Below are positions 40,510 through 49,607 of a DNA stretch of 64,000 nucleotides, in pieces; positions within the stretch are counted from its first letter, which is position 1; each line of letters starts with the position of its first letter. Under the pieces are notes generated by a model. That model ran no database searches, was not told where the DNA came from, and saw only the letters and a program-made list of their open reading frames with translations. This DNA comes from Bacteroidales bacterium. GTDB lineage: Bacteria > Bacteroidota > Bacteroidia > Bacteroidales > UBA932. Location: NCBI GenBank assembly GCA_029007435.1, contig JAQXHU010000124.1:1-64000 (forward strand). The letters run 5' to 3'. The position numbers and the translations under genes are program-made.

Positions 40510-42642
40510 ATGAGATTGACTGAATTGAAAAAATACATTATCCTGACCATTATATTGCTGATCCCGTCATTATCGGAGGCCAAGCAGGCTTACAGAGGGG
40601 AAATCACCCTCCGGCAACCTGACGGTTTCATAATCCAGGCCAGGCTCCGGGGTGACGAAAATGTCCACGTGCTCACCGATTTGTCCGGCCACGTGCTCAG
40701 ACAAAACGGCGACGGATTCTGGTGCTACGGATTATTCAGCCCGGACGGAACCATAACCAGCAGCGGATTCATCGCAGGAGATGAAGTTCCCGCCCATATC
40801 CTGTCCGCATCATCCTATATCCCATACAACACCCTGAGGCTGAAGGCTGCCGAAACAAGGAGAATAGTTGCATCAATACGACGGCCGGCCACCAGAGCAG
40901 ATGAATCCGCTGACGGTCCGGTAAAGAAGCGCTGCATTATCCTGCTTGCCGAATTCTCCGATGTGAAGATGACATACACTGAGGACGATTTCAGGTCAAT
41001 CATCAACACGGCGGAAAACAGTGCGAAAAGATATTTCGAGAACCAGTTCCAGGGGGCTTACGAATTCACATTCGACATCGGGCCTGTCGTTACGCTGTCA
41101 GGCAAACAGGCCTATTACGGCAACAACGACTCCTCCGGCAACGATGCGAAAGCGGCGGAGGCCGTGGAGGAGGCGTGCAGGCTGGCTTCCGAAAAGGGAG
41201 TCGATTTCTCGAACTATGACGAAGACGGAGACGGAGAGGTGGACAATGTCTTCCTGTTCGTGGCCGGAAAAGACGAAGCGGAATGCGGCGAGGAATGCTG
41301 CATCTGGTCACATTCGTGGTATCTCACAGCGGCCAATATCAATCTTGTCCTGAACGGGAAACGCATCGACAGCTACGCTGTGTCATCTGAACTGTCCCTG
41401 AACTTAAACTCCGGAAGATATATGTGCACGACCATCGGCACATTCTGCCACGAATACAGCCATACACTCGGCCTTATGGATATGTATGACACCGATCTTG
41501 AAGAAAACGGAAGTTCAAAATGCCTTTGGAGCAGCACCGCACTGATGGACAGCGGGAACTACAACGACAACGGCCGCACTCCTCCGTATTACAATGCGAT
41601 TGACAGGGATATGCTGGGAATCGGACGTCCGGAAATCATAACGGAAGGCACATACGAGCTGGAGCCGGTAAACAGGAACGGACATTACCTCAGGTACGAA
41701 ACCGGGAACGAAGGGGAATACTATCTGTTCGAATGCCGGAGCGATTCCGGATGGGACAAGTACGCAGGCGGCACCGGGCTTGCCATCTACCACATTGACA
41801 AGTCAGCAAACGACACTGGAGCGTCAAGCTATCTGGGAAGGACGGCAAAAGCAAGCGAACGCTGGTATTACAATGAGGTCAACTGCAATTCATCCCACGA
41901 ATGCGCGGATATGATAGAGGCCTATCCTGATGCAGTGGCCGCGTCCCAGGTGTTTTTCCCGTACGAACGCAACAACACCTTCTCATATATGACGTCTCCG
42001 GCATTCAGGTTCTGGGACGGGACGTCCTCGCCTATCGCTTTGAGCGGCATTTCAAGAAATGGCGAAAATATCACATTCTCAGTCGTTTCCGTCGGAAGTC
42101 AGGTGCCGGCAGGAGTGACTGTCACCAGCACCGAGGTATTCCAGGACGGCGCCATTATAAGATGGGAGGCTGATGCCTCATATTTCGGAGATGCAACTGT
42201 GGAATGGGGCAGAAGCGGAAAAGAGACTGCCACTGAAACTGTCTCCGCCTACGAACCCGGAAAATACGCCCTGAGTCTTGACGGGCTGCAGGGGACCACG
42301 GCCTACGGAGTCAGAATATGGTTCGAGGCCGGAGGAATAAAAGGAAAGAAAGCTGTTGTCAATTTCACGACAAAAACCATTTACAGCGGAGGTTATCCGT
42401 TCATCTTCATCCGGAATGTCAGCAGGAACGAAGACGGATCGTTTCCTTCCGGCGCACTTCTCCCGCTGAGAATCTATAATAAGGAGGAAGACTCCACTGT
42501 GGAATGGTATATGAACGGAAGAAGCATCTCAGCCGACAAGGGAGGTTATTATGAACTGACGCATTCCGGTCTGCTTAAAGCAGTTATCACGGACAAAAAT
42601 GGAGAAAAAGACATTATCTGTAAAGAGATGAACGTAAAATGA
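40510..42642 (+). CDS. Secreted M6-family metalloprotease with fibronectin-III-like domain
   Basis: This 710-residue protein has a signal peptide (hydrophobic core ILTIILLIPSL, cleavage near SEA). The M6 (immune inhibitor A-like) peptidase domain contains the zinc site HEYSHTLGLMD (His314, Glu315, His318), preceded by the calcium-like loop YDEDGDGEVDN near residues 235-245. After the peptidase a fibronectin-III-like domain (about 535-620) and an immunoglobulin-like C-terminal module follow. Similar Bacteroidota proteases degrade host or dietary proteins at the cell surface. No type IX or lipoprotein sorting signal is clear. It overlaps the next gene by 4 bases. Confidence 0.85.
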   Translation: MRLTELKKYIILTIILLIPSLSEAKQAYRGEITLRQPDGFIIQARLRGDENVHVLTDLSGHVLRQNGDGFWCYGLFSPDGTITSSGFIAGDEVPAHILSASSYIPYNTLRLKAAETRRIVASIRRPATRADESADGPVKKRCIILLAEFSDVKMTYTEDDFRSIINTAENSAKRYFENQFQGAYEFTFDIGPVVTLSGKQAYYGNNDSSGNDAKAAEAVEEACRLASEKGVDFSNYDEDGDGEVDNVFLFVAGKDEAECGEECCIWSHSWYLTAANINLVLNGKRIDSYAVSSELSLNLNSGRYMCTTIGTFCHEYSHTLGLMDMYDTDLEENGSSKCLWSSTALMDSGNYNDNGRTPPYYNAIDRDMLGIGRPEIITEGTYELEPVNRNGHYLRYETGNEGEYYLFECRSDSGWDKYAGGTGLAIYHIDKSANDTGASSYLGRTAKASERWYYNEVNCNSSHECADMIEAYPDAVAASQVFFPYERNNTFSYMTSPAFRFWDGTSSPIALSGISRNGENITFSVVSVGSQVPAGVTVTSTEVFQDGAIIRWEADASYFGDATVEWGRSGKETATETVSAYEPGKYALSLDGLQGTTAYGVRIWFEAGGIKGKKAVVNFTTKTIYSGGYPFIFIRNVSRNEDGSFPSGALLPLRIYNKEEDSTVEWYMNGRSISADKGGYYELTHSGLLKAVITDKNGEKDIICKEMNVK

Positions 42643-43064
42643 CCAAGATTATATTAAAATATCTGCCCGCATTATTTGCGATAGCATCGGCCTTTCTTTC
42701 AGGCTGCAGCAAGGGATATGACCCGGATCCTGATTTTTTGGCATCCGACAGGATAATGCTCAAAATCGGAGGCACGGAAAAGATGGTCTATGCTCCGGAC
42801 AACTGCCAAATCGGGTTCAACCGGTCACTGAAGCAGTTCAGGGTATGCAACGACAATATGTCGGAGTATTACATTCTGACATGCAATGCACTCCCTGTTG
42901 AAGTAGGACAGAATATCACTTGTTCTCTCAAATATGCCTCAGGCGCATCCTCCTATATCCGTGGAAATCTGTCATTCCGGGTGGAGAAAATGGACGCTGA
43001 AGGAAACATCCGGCTGTGGTGCAAAGACAAAGGAATCGGAGTGGGAGTCTGTCTCTTAAATTAG
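42639..43064 (+). CDS. Small lipoprotein of unknown function
   Basis: This 141-residue protein has a clear lipoprotein signal (lipobox LSGC, followed by SKGYDPDPD). The mature part is a short beta-rich domain with four Cys, which may pair in the periplasm. It begins within the last 4 bases of the M6 protease gene (ATGA overlap), so the two are translated together, and it may be a partner or inhibitor of the protease. No family is recognised. Confidence 0.65.
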   Translation: MTKIILKYLPALFAIASAFLSGCSKGYDPDPDFLASDRIMLKIGGTEKMVYAPDNCQIGFNRSLKQFRVCNDNMSEYYILTCNALPVEVGQNITCSLKYASGASSYIRGNLSFRVEKMDAEGNIRLWCKDKGIGVGVCLLN

Positions 43065-43078
43065 AATTTTTAAAAATT

Positions 43079-43130
43079 AATTTGGAAATTGGTTTCCGAA
43101 TCACTATCTTTACCAAACCGATTCCAAATT
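43079..43130 (+). promoter_or_regulatory. Promoter and flanking inverted repeat of the QueD-like gene
   Basis: TTTG (43081-43084), 20 bases, TATCTTTA (43105-43112, one change from consensus). AATTTGGAA (43079-43087) and TTCCAAATT (43122-43130) form 9-base inverted arms around the -7 box, with the left arm covering the -33 box, so a repressor could bind both. A good Shine-Dalgarno AAAGGAG lies at 43144-43150, unusual in this phylum. Confidence 0.5.
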
Positions 43131-43157
43131 ATAATTATTCTAAAAAGGAGACATTTT

Positions 43158-43721
43158 ATGAGAAGCATCACAACTTTTGACTTGCAGTATGCACACAGAT
43201 TCTACGGATTCCAGGGCGAAGCCCAGTACCTTCACGGACACACGGGCACCCTCACCATCGAGGTAGAGGACAGCGTGAACCCGGGTGTCAATATGGTTTA
43301 CCCTTGCAACGAAATCCAGAAAGTGGCCTGGGACGTTCTCAAGAACTTTGACCACGCCCTCATCCTCAGGGAGGACGATCCTCTACTTCCTGCAATCCTT
43401 GATGTTTATGAGAAGCAGGGAATCAAGAACGGACATCCCCAGAACAAGATGAAAGGAGAGGCTTTCCGCACATCATTGGCTTCCGCTTATCCTGATTCAC
43501 GTCTCGTAGTCACAAAGGAGACTATGACTGTTGAGGGGATGATAAAGATTGTTTATGAGTTACTTAAGGACAAGCTCAATATCGCGAAGATAACATTCAC
43601 GAGCGGCGTGAATGCGGCAAGCGCCGAGTTCGACACCACAGGCTCTGTTGACCGCTGCCCTCTCTGCGGCATTTCGCTTGACGAGAACGGTGTCTGCCCT
43701 AAGTGTGGATACCGCAAATAA
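43158..43721 (+). CDS. 6-pyruvoyltetrahydropterin synthase-like protein (QueD family variant) with C-terminal zinc ribbon
   Basis: The ATG at 43158 follows a good Shine-Dalgarno, giving 187 residues; QueD and PTPS proteins are usually 120-150. The zinc ligands are present in AHRFYGF and YLHGHTGTL. In canonical QueD a catalytic Cys lies four residues before the first His of HGH; here that position is Ala (EAQYLHGH), with Glu beside it. A four-Cys zinc ribbon (CPLC, CPKCG) is added at the C-terminus. The family makes queuosine or pterin precursors; this form may use another reaction or be a binding protein. It has its own promoter and terminator. Confidence 0.75.
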   Translation: MRSITTFDLQYAHRFYGFQGEAQYLHGHTGTLTIEVEDSVNPGVNMVYPCNEIQKVAWDVLKNFDHALILREDDPLLPAILDVYEKQGIKNGHPQNKMKGEAFRTSLASAYPDSRLVVTKETMTVEGMIKIVYELLKDKLNIAKITFTSGVNAASAEFDTTGSVDRCPLCGISLDENGVCPKCGYRK

Positions 43722-43737
43722 TTTAGCGCCTGTCAAT

Positions 43738-43776
43738 AAAAAAGGCCCCGAAGTCAAATGGCTCCGGGGTCTTTTT
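43738..43776. terminator. Bidirectional terminator between the QueD-like and M49 genes
   Basis: A-run, GGCCCCG, a 14-base loop, CGGGGTC and five T: a GC-rich stem with A and T runs on both sides, serving the QueD-like gene and the convergent peptidase gene. Confidence 0.85.
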
Positions 43777-43790
43777 ATGTGAGCAATATG

Positions 43791-45398
43791 CTACCAGACG
43801 AACTCGAAACGGATATCCACAGGAACACCGCCCCGGTTGACGTTGGCTATGTCCGCAGACAGGGCCTCAGGAACTACAGCGTGATTCGTATCATATTCCT
43901 TGGCGAACATATAATTGCCGGTTGCCTGGGTTGTAAGGATGAGATTTGCCCAGGCCTCCACGACAGCCGGAACCTTGTCGAAATTGATATGATAGCGTCC
44001 ATCCTTGTTGCGCTCGAAAGCGCCGTTTTCTTTAAGGAAATTGTAGCACATCATATTAGCGCGACCGTGTGCCTCTCCGGCACCGAAACGTACAGAACGG
44101 ACAAGACTTGTGATGTATGTCGTGATGGCGGACTCCTTGGAAATCACCGGAATCTCTCCCTTGTCAATCAGGTTGCAGACCATATAAAGTCCGAGAATGT
44201 CGGCCTTGGCCTCCTCCCATACTGAAGACTCGTTCCCAAGTGCCTTGTCGACAGGTCCGAGACCGTTGACTGTCTCTTTTACGCCAAGACCGTGCGCCAC
44301 CTCGTGGAAAGTCACATTCCAGAAGAACGCGTCGGCACTGAGATAGCGCTGCTGCTCCGGCTCGATCAGGATTGAACCGATAGGATAGACAATCTTGTCG
44401 AACTTGGCCTTGATGACATTGCGTAGCTGGAGACGGCGGGTGCCCTTCTCAGCGTGCACTTTCGGGTCGTTTGGAAGGTTGATGGCGATTGTCTTTCCGC
44501 CGGCATTGGCGTCACCGGAATAATATATTGCGTCATAAACGAACATATCCGACTCGGTACCTGGTACGAAAGTCTTGTACTCAGGCGGACAAGGCAATGA
44601 TTTCTGGAGGTCAGGAAGCATAGAGATGTACTTGGTGAGCTCCTCAGTACGCTTGAGGTCCTTGAGAAGGATGAAGCACTCATAAGCGGCCTTCAGGCCG
44701 TTGATACCGTCCTCATAGTCCTCAATCGGGCCAATCACAAGATCAATCTTGCTGTCATTCATATCCATCCAGGCAAGATCAGACTCGTAATAGTTGTCTG
44801 TGCGGAGCGCCTCGACACGTTTGAGCAGGTAATTCCTCACGCTCTCCTTTATGGTCATCGTTGCGGCGCCCTCGAGATAACGGGCTATCTTGTCGATGCT
44901 CTCCTTGTATGCGTCGTGATACCATACAGCCTTGAGACTGCCGTCCTCAGCCCTTCTGATAAGGGTGTAAGGACTGAATTTCGCAGAATCCGGCATTGCG
45001 TCGAACTCTTCCTTAGTCATATCTGCAGGATAGAAATTCGCTCCAGCCGGCCTCGGGCCATAGCCCCCGACAAACGGCTCGTTGTTGTCCATCCTGTCCC
45101 AAGGACCGTAATTAATCATAGCATAGTCCTTGGCAGGGCCGTCAGGAAGAGATAGCATTTCGTTCTTGTCCCCGAATACCTGCTGCCAATAAATCTTGTC
45201 AACCTCATCGGCAGCGAGCCTGAAAAGGTTGAGCACTTCCTTTCCGTTGTCGGTCAGTCCCTCCATATAAGGCGAGCCAATCTGGAAAGTGGCAAAAGCA
45301 TTCACTTTGTTCTGGAGCGCTGACGACGGAGCACGTCTGTCAGCGCAGCCACAGAACAATGATACACAAGCAACTATGAATAAAATTCTTTTAATCAT
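43791..45398 (-). CDS. M49-like metallopeptidase lipoprotein (dipeptidyl-peptidase III family variant)
   Basis: This 535-residue lipoprotein (Cys18 in LFCGC) resembles dipeptidyl-peptidase III-type zinc peptidases. Canonical M49 enzymes have HEXXGH; this protein has HEVAH (His365, Glu366, His369) without the inserted residue. The second motif EEAKAD agrees with the family. It probably cleaves peptides in the periplasm or at the surface. It lies 11 bases downstream of tpiA on the same strand and ends at the shared terminator. Confidence 0.78.
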   Translation of the reverse strand: MIKRILFIVACVSLFCGCADRRAPSSALQNKVNAFATFQIGSPYMEGLTDNGKEVLNLFRLAADEVDKIYWQQVFGDKNEMLSLPDGPAKDYAMINYGPWDRMDNNEPFVGGYGPRPAGANFYPADMTKEEFDAMPDSAKFSPYTLIRRAEDGSLKAVWYHDAYKESIDKIARYLEGAATMTIKESVRNYLLKRVEALRTDNYYESDLAWMDMNDSKIDLVIGPIEDYEDGINGLKAAYECFILLKDLKRTEELTKYISMLPDLQKSLPCPPEYKTFVPGTESDMFVYDAIYYSGDANAGGKTIAINLPNDPKVHAEKGTRRLQLRNVIKAKFDKIVYPIGSILIEPEQQRYLSADAFFWNVTFHEVAHGLGVKETVNGLGPVDKALGNESSVWEEAKADILGLYMVCNLIDKGEIPVISKESAITTYITSLVRSVRFGAGEAHGRANMMCYNFLKENGAFERNKDGRYHINFDKVPAVVEAWANLILTTQATGNYMFAKEYDTNHAVVPEALSADIANVNRGGVPVDIRFEFVW

Positions 45399-45409
45399 AG
45401 ATTGTTCAA

Positions 45410-46165
45410 TCAGAATGACAATGCGATCTGGATGAAGTCATCGGCCTTGAGAGCGGCACCGCCGATAAGACCACCGTCGATATCCGGGCATGCGAAAAGT
45501 TCTTTGGCGTTGGACGGCTTGCAGCTTCCACCGTAAAGGATGGTGGTGTCATCAGCAACCTGTGCACCGAACTTGTCAGCGAGCACCTTGCGGATGCAGG
45601 CGTGAATCTCCTGAGCCTGCTCGGCTGTGGCGGTTTTGCCTGTTCCGATTGCCCATACCGGCTCGTAAGCCACAACAATCCTGGACATTTCCTCGGCGGT
45701 AAGTCCGAAAAGAACGTTCTCAATCTGGGCTGTGACAACCTCGAAGTGCTTGTTGGCGTCTCTCTGCTCAAGATTCTCGCCTACGCAGTAGATGACATCA
45801 AGTCCGTTGGCAAGAGCGAGCTTCACCTTCTCAACGAGGATGGCGTCTGTCTCACCATAATACTGTCTTCTCTCCGAATGTCCGAGGATTGTATATTCGC
45901 AACCTGCTGAAGCAAGCATAGCGGCTGAAACCTCTCCTGTATATGCGCCTTTCTCTTTGTCTGCGCAGTTCTCCGCGGAGAGCTGCACCCTGGTGCCTTT
46001 CACAACCTCTGCAACTGGCACGAGATGAGTGAACGGAGTCGCTACAACAAGGCCGACTCCCTCAGGAACCTGTGCTGATTTCTCTACTACTGCCTTTGCA
46101 AGAGCTACACCTTCCGGAACAGTGGTGTTCATTTTCCAGTTTCCGGCAACAATTTTCTTTCTCAT
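45410..46165 (-). CDS. tpiA: Triosephosphate isomerase
   Basis: This glycolytic enzyme (251 residues) interconverts dihydroxyacetone phosphate and glyceraldehyde 3-phosphate. Catalytic residues are visible: Asn9 and Lys11 in GNWKMN, His96 in ILGHSERR and Glu168 in [13 protein letters not shown]; the phosphate loop includes GGLIGGAAL. The M49-like gene follows 11 bases downstream. The gene has its own promoter. Confidence 0.95.
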   Translation of the reverse strand: MRKKIVAGNWKMNTTVPEGVALAKAVVEKSAQVPEGVGLVVATPFTHLVPVAEVVKGTRVQLSAENCADKEKGAYTGEVSAAMLASAGCEYTILGHSERRQYYGETDAILVEKVKLALANGLDVIYCVGENLEQRDANKHFEVVTAQIENVLFGLTAEEMSRIVVAYEPVWAIGTGKTATAEQAQEIHACIRKVLADKFGAQVADDTTILYGGSCKPSNAKELFACPDIDGGLIGGAALKADDFIQIALSF

Positions 46166-46214
46166 AATGCTATTGTATTAAAATAATAATTTCCGCATAA
46201 GCCATTATATCTTG

Positions 46215-46222
46215 CAAATTTA
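46215..46222 (-). promoter_or_regulatory. -7 promoter element of tpiA
   Basis: The minus strand reads TAAATTTG, an exact match to TAnnTTTG, 49 bases before the tpiA ATG. Confidence 0.55.
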
Positions 46223-46252
46223 ATGGTTTTGTCAGAAAATAGCAATTATAAT

Positions 46253-47335
46253 TCATTTCAAGGAGTACTCAATCCAGCTCACTTTGGTCGTAAGTCCCCT
46301 GTCCTCATCAGTATTCCTGTAGCCTACGGCATAAGCAACATACTCCGTGGCATTGTCCGACACCACGTCCTGGAAATCCACTGTCTGCGGCCCGCTCAAG
46401 ATATAGTTTTGGAGAACACCGTAATTTCTGAGGACTGTGGCATACTCCCTTGCAAGCTCCTCCGGAGAAGAATATGAATCCCAGATTTCTTTTGTGGTGA
46501 CATCGCAGATATAGGTGTAATTTCCTGACGGCGCCACTGTCAGGGACGAGCCCGACATTGACAGGCTGAACGTCATTCCCACCTGGGTTGCAGGGAGGGT
46601 CCTGAACTGGCAGGTCTCGACCTCGCCGCTATACGATGCATTCCCGTTCTCATCAAATGAAAGGTCAAAAGCTATCGCATAATACTCGGTATTGTCCGAG
46701 AAATTCATACTTTCGCCGGACTCTCCGGCAGAGTCATAATAGCCCGTCATAAGAAACGCGTCCGGAGACACCCCGTATATCGCTGCCATCTGCTGAATCT
46801 GGGCCACAATCTCCTGGATGTATTTCTCAGGACCCAGTGCATCATACCCCGACTTCGTATAAACAGAATAGAGATACGGCATCGCCGGATTCACAGGGTC
46901 CACTTCTATTCTCGCACCGCTCGTTGTGATATCGGAAACTGATATACCGAAGTTGTGGAAAACCGTCTGGCCCGAGGCCTCCGTTGACTGCATAATGTGC
47001 AGTACAGCGGTCTCTGTACCCTCAGCGGAGAGAGTTATCGCTCCGGTGCGGACCTTCCCCGTAGTATTGCCGGACACGGTGAATTCCACCTGGCACTGCG
47101 ACACATCGTCCGGGACAATCCAGTCAGCATCGGAGACAGCATCGGCAATTACTCCTGAAGCAGGACCGTCAATGTCAAAATCAACCGTGAAAGAACCGCC
47201 ATCGACACCGGCTTTCACAAGATGGGTATAAAGCTCAAATGTTGACAACGGAGTCACCTCGTCATCGCCGCACGAAACAGCGGCGATGACGGCGGTTGAC
47301 ACCATAATCAGATATTTGACAATTTTTGAATTCAT
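46253..47335 (-). CDS. Lipoprotein with BACON-like domain
   Basis: The ATG at 47335 gives a lipoprotein signal (AAVSCGDDE) and 360 residues; a TTG four codons earlier is less likely. Residues 30-120 resemble a BACON-type immunoglobulin-like domain (DADWIVPDD, GAITLSAEG, AVLHIMQS), common in Bacteroidota surface glycan-binding proteins. The C-terminal 200 residues are unfamiliar. It is the last gene of a four-gene surface lipoprotein operon; the ligand is unknown. Confidence 0.7.
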   Translation of the reverse strand: MNSKIVKYLIMVSTAVIAAVSCGDDEVTPLSTFELYTHLVKAGVDGGSFTVDFDIDGPASGVIADAVSDADWIVPDDVSQCQVEFTVSGNTTGKVRTGAITLSAEGTETAVLHIMQSTEASGQTVFHNFGISVSDITTSGARIEVDPVNPAMPYLYSVYTKSGYDALGPEKYIQEIVAQIQQMAAIYGVSPDAFLMTGYYDSAGESGESMNFSDNTEYYAIAFDLSFDENGNASYSGEVETCQFRTLPATQVGMTFSLSMSGSSLTVAPSGNYTYICDVTTKEIWDSYSSPEELAREYATVLRNYGVLQNYILSGPQTVDFQDVVSDNATEYVAYAVGYRNTDEDRGLTTKVSWIEYSLK

Positions 47336-47343
47336 ATTGAATG

Positions 47344-49596
47344 TCAATCAGCAGTAAATGTCACTTCAAAGCTGTACAGGCCGATTTTTGACCAGTTGCC
47401 GTTGTACAGATTGAAATATGAATAAAGATCATTGTCGTTCAGTGCATAAGAGCTGTACGGATCCGAACTGGTCTCGTCGACGAAATCGTTCAGCCTCGTC
47501 CAGGAGTTTCCGTCTTCGGAAAGTTTGGCGGTGAAATTGTAATTGCTTGCAATCATCTTCTTGGATGCTGTAGCAGCGATTCTGGAAATCTCGCCGACAG
47601 GAGAAGCGCAGTAGAAACCTTTTTCGAAATAGAATACCGACTCGGTGGATTCAGCCACGTGCGCGGCCTCGGCAATCATCTTGACATTTTTCTCCGCTCC
47701 TGAGCCGTCAGTGGCTACAGCGGTGAATTTGCCGTGAATCTTGTAGCTTGAGTAATCCCCGACAGTGATCCCGGCAGTCTCAAGACTGTCTTTGGCCGCG
47801 GTCACCATTTTGTACAGGTCTGCCGAGCTGACTGAAAGCTTGTATGTTTTGGCCGTAGCGCTTTCCTGTATGAACTCGACGCTGTCTTTCACTTCTGAAA
47901 GGCCTTTGCCATACAGATAGACTTTAGCCGACCTCTTGACACCGGTGTTCTCCTCTATTGCACAGCTGAGTTTGCCGTCTGCGTATGAAGCGGTTATCCA
48001 GGATTCGGTGGACACCACTTCCGGAGCCTCAGACGCAGCATAGACAGGGCAGGACAATTCAGAAGAAGAAGCAGCTTTTCCAACCTTTATCTTGCGGGAC
48101 TCGATGTCGAACCACGGAGCCGGATTGATGGTGATGTTGCCCACGAACGGACGGCAGTTCGACTCGGTAATATTGTCGAAAGTCAGAACGAGGTCTCCAT
48201 ATCCGGATGTTTTTTCTGCGTTGAACAGCAAGTACTTGGCATCATAGTTACCTGTTTTTCCGGTTACTGTGACCTTGCCGAGTTCATTGACCTCATCGCC
48301 ATTGACCAGGCTGACAGTGAAATCGCCTGAGGCATTGTCCGTGGCCACGCCGAGATTCATCTTGATCATCTTGACTCCGCCGAATGAAGCGTCAGAACGG
48401 AGAATTACAGAACCGCCGCTGATATTGCTGTATGCAAGGACCTGGACGTATGAGCCGTCACTGTCGGTTGCCCCGCTTCCGTAATTGACATTGTTTGCTC
48501 CGGGATACGAAATGGAGAAGACCATTTTCTTTCCATCCGGACCCCAGGCCCGTTCAGGATTGTAGCTGTTTATGTAGTTTAAATACGAGAGCCCTGCAGA
48601 CCAGAGTTCGCCGTCGCTGAGGATGACATCCTTGATCTCAGCTGTATCCGCTGATTTGAAATGCACAGTCGGACGAGCTATTGAGCTGCGGACCACATTC
48701 AGGCCGGAACGTTCGAACACCAGGTCGGCCCTGGCGGTGGACACTGTTATCTTAACATCATACAGTCCCGGATTGAGGACAAGCCAGGCATGATAATCGG
48801 AAACCGTGGTGATTCCATCCCCCTTGAGAGTCACTGAAGAATATGAACTGAAAGGAGTCAGGGTGACAGTGTCAACGTCTGCGGTCACATCCACAGTGAA
48901 CACGCCGACAAGGTCCTTGTTCTCGCCTGTCGCCTCCACAACAATGCTCTTTACGACATTGTCCCTGTATTCCTCCGGAATGTCGGCGAAAGATATGTCA
49001 GCGAATCCGAACAGATGCGCGAACTCCACTTTCTCAGCATTATTGGTGGAGTACTCATCATATTTCTCATCATACGAGTTGTCCGCAGTGGAAATAGTCA
49101 CGGGCTTGATAACCATTGCATCATACCTGCAGTCCCAGGATGTCTGAGAAGGGGACTGAGTATCCTTCACCTGCACTTTCCATTGAGTGAGATCGGAACC
49201 GCTGTTGTAAAGCTCTCCGCTGACACCGTACATAATGTATTCATCTGAGAAATCATCACCAACGATGCTGTAGAAATGGCCCGAGAATTCAGGAGAAGCA
49301 GCAGATGCGTCTTCAATTGTGAAACCATAATAATACTGGGATGCAAGATAGCCTTTCGAACTGGCCACTTTCACAGCTTCAGCCGGGCTTGAAGGCTTGG
49401 CGATTGCTGCGTTGAACTTGTCTCCGGACTCAAATGCAACAAGTCCTTCCCCGTCGAATACCGATTTGGTAGCAGGGACGGCGGCTCTTACTGACACTGC
49501 GATATCCCTTGTCCCGGAGATCTCCTGATTCAGTTCTGACTTGGAGCAGCTTGCTACCGCAATGAGGGAAGCTGCTATATATAAAGTCTTTTTCAT
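47344..49596 (-). CDS. Large fimbrillin-like / BACON-domain lipoprotein
   Basis: This 750-residue lipoprotein (signal ending VASC, Cys18) has an N-terminal part resembling fimbrillin or Mfa-type proteins (ATKSVFDGEGLVAFESGDKF is characteristic of their 'ATKS...GD' start). A BACON-like domain lies at about 515-610 (STESWITASY, VYLYGKG, VEFIQES). A beta-sandwich region between them may bind glycan. The final 130 residues form another domain. It starts 11 bases after the gene upstream and is probably exposed on the outer membrane as an adhesin or glycan-binding protein. Confidence 0.72.
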   Translation of the reverse strand: MKKTLYIAASLIAVASCSKSELNQEISGTRDIAVSVRAAVPATKSVFDGEGLVAFESGDKFNAAIAKPSSPAEAVKVASSKGYLASQYYYGFTIEDASAASPEFSGHFYSIVGDDFSDEYIMYGVSGELYNSGSDLTQWKVQVKDTQSPSQTSWDCRYDAMVIKPVTISTADNSYDEKYDEYSTNNAEKVEFAHLFGFADISFADIPEEYRDNVVKSIVVEATGENKDLVGVFTVDVTADVDTVTLTPFSSYSSVTLKGDGITTVSDYHAWLVLNPGLYDVKITVSTARADLVFERSGLNVVRSSIARPTVHFKSADTAEIKDVILSDGELWSAGLSYLNYINSYNPERAWGPDGKKMVFSISYPGANNVNYGSGATDSDGSYVQVLAYSNISGGSVILRSDASFGGVKMIKMNLGVATDNASGDFTVSLVNGDEVNELGKVTVTGKTGNYDAKYLLFNAEKTSGYGDLVLTFDNITESNCRPFVGNITINPAPWFDIESRKIKVGKAASSSELSCPVYAASEAPEVVSTESWITASYADGKLSCAIEENTGVKRSAKVYLYGKGLSEVKDSVEFIQESATAKTYKLSVSSADLYKMVTAAKDSLETAGITVGDYSSYKIHGKFTAVATDGSGAEKNVKMIAEAAHVAESTESVFYFEKGFYCASPVGEISRIAATASKKMIASNYNFTAKLSEDGNSWTRLNDFVDETSSDPYSSYALNDNDLYSYFNLYNGNWSKIGLYSFEVTFTAD

Positions 49597-49607
49597 ACTT
49601 TCAAAAT

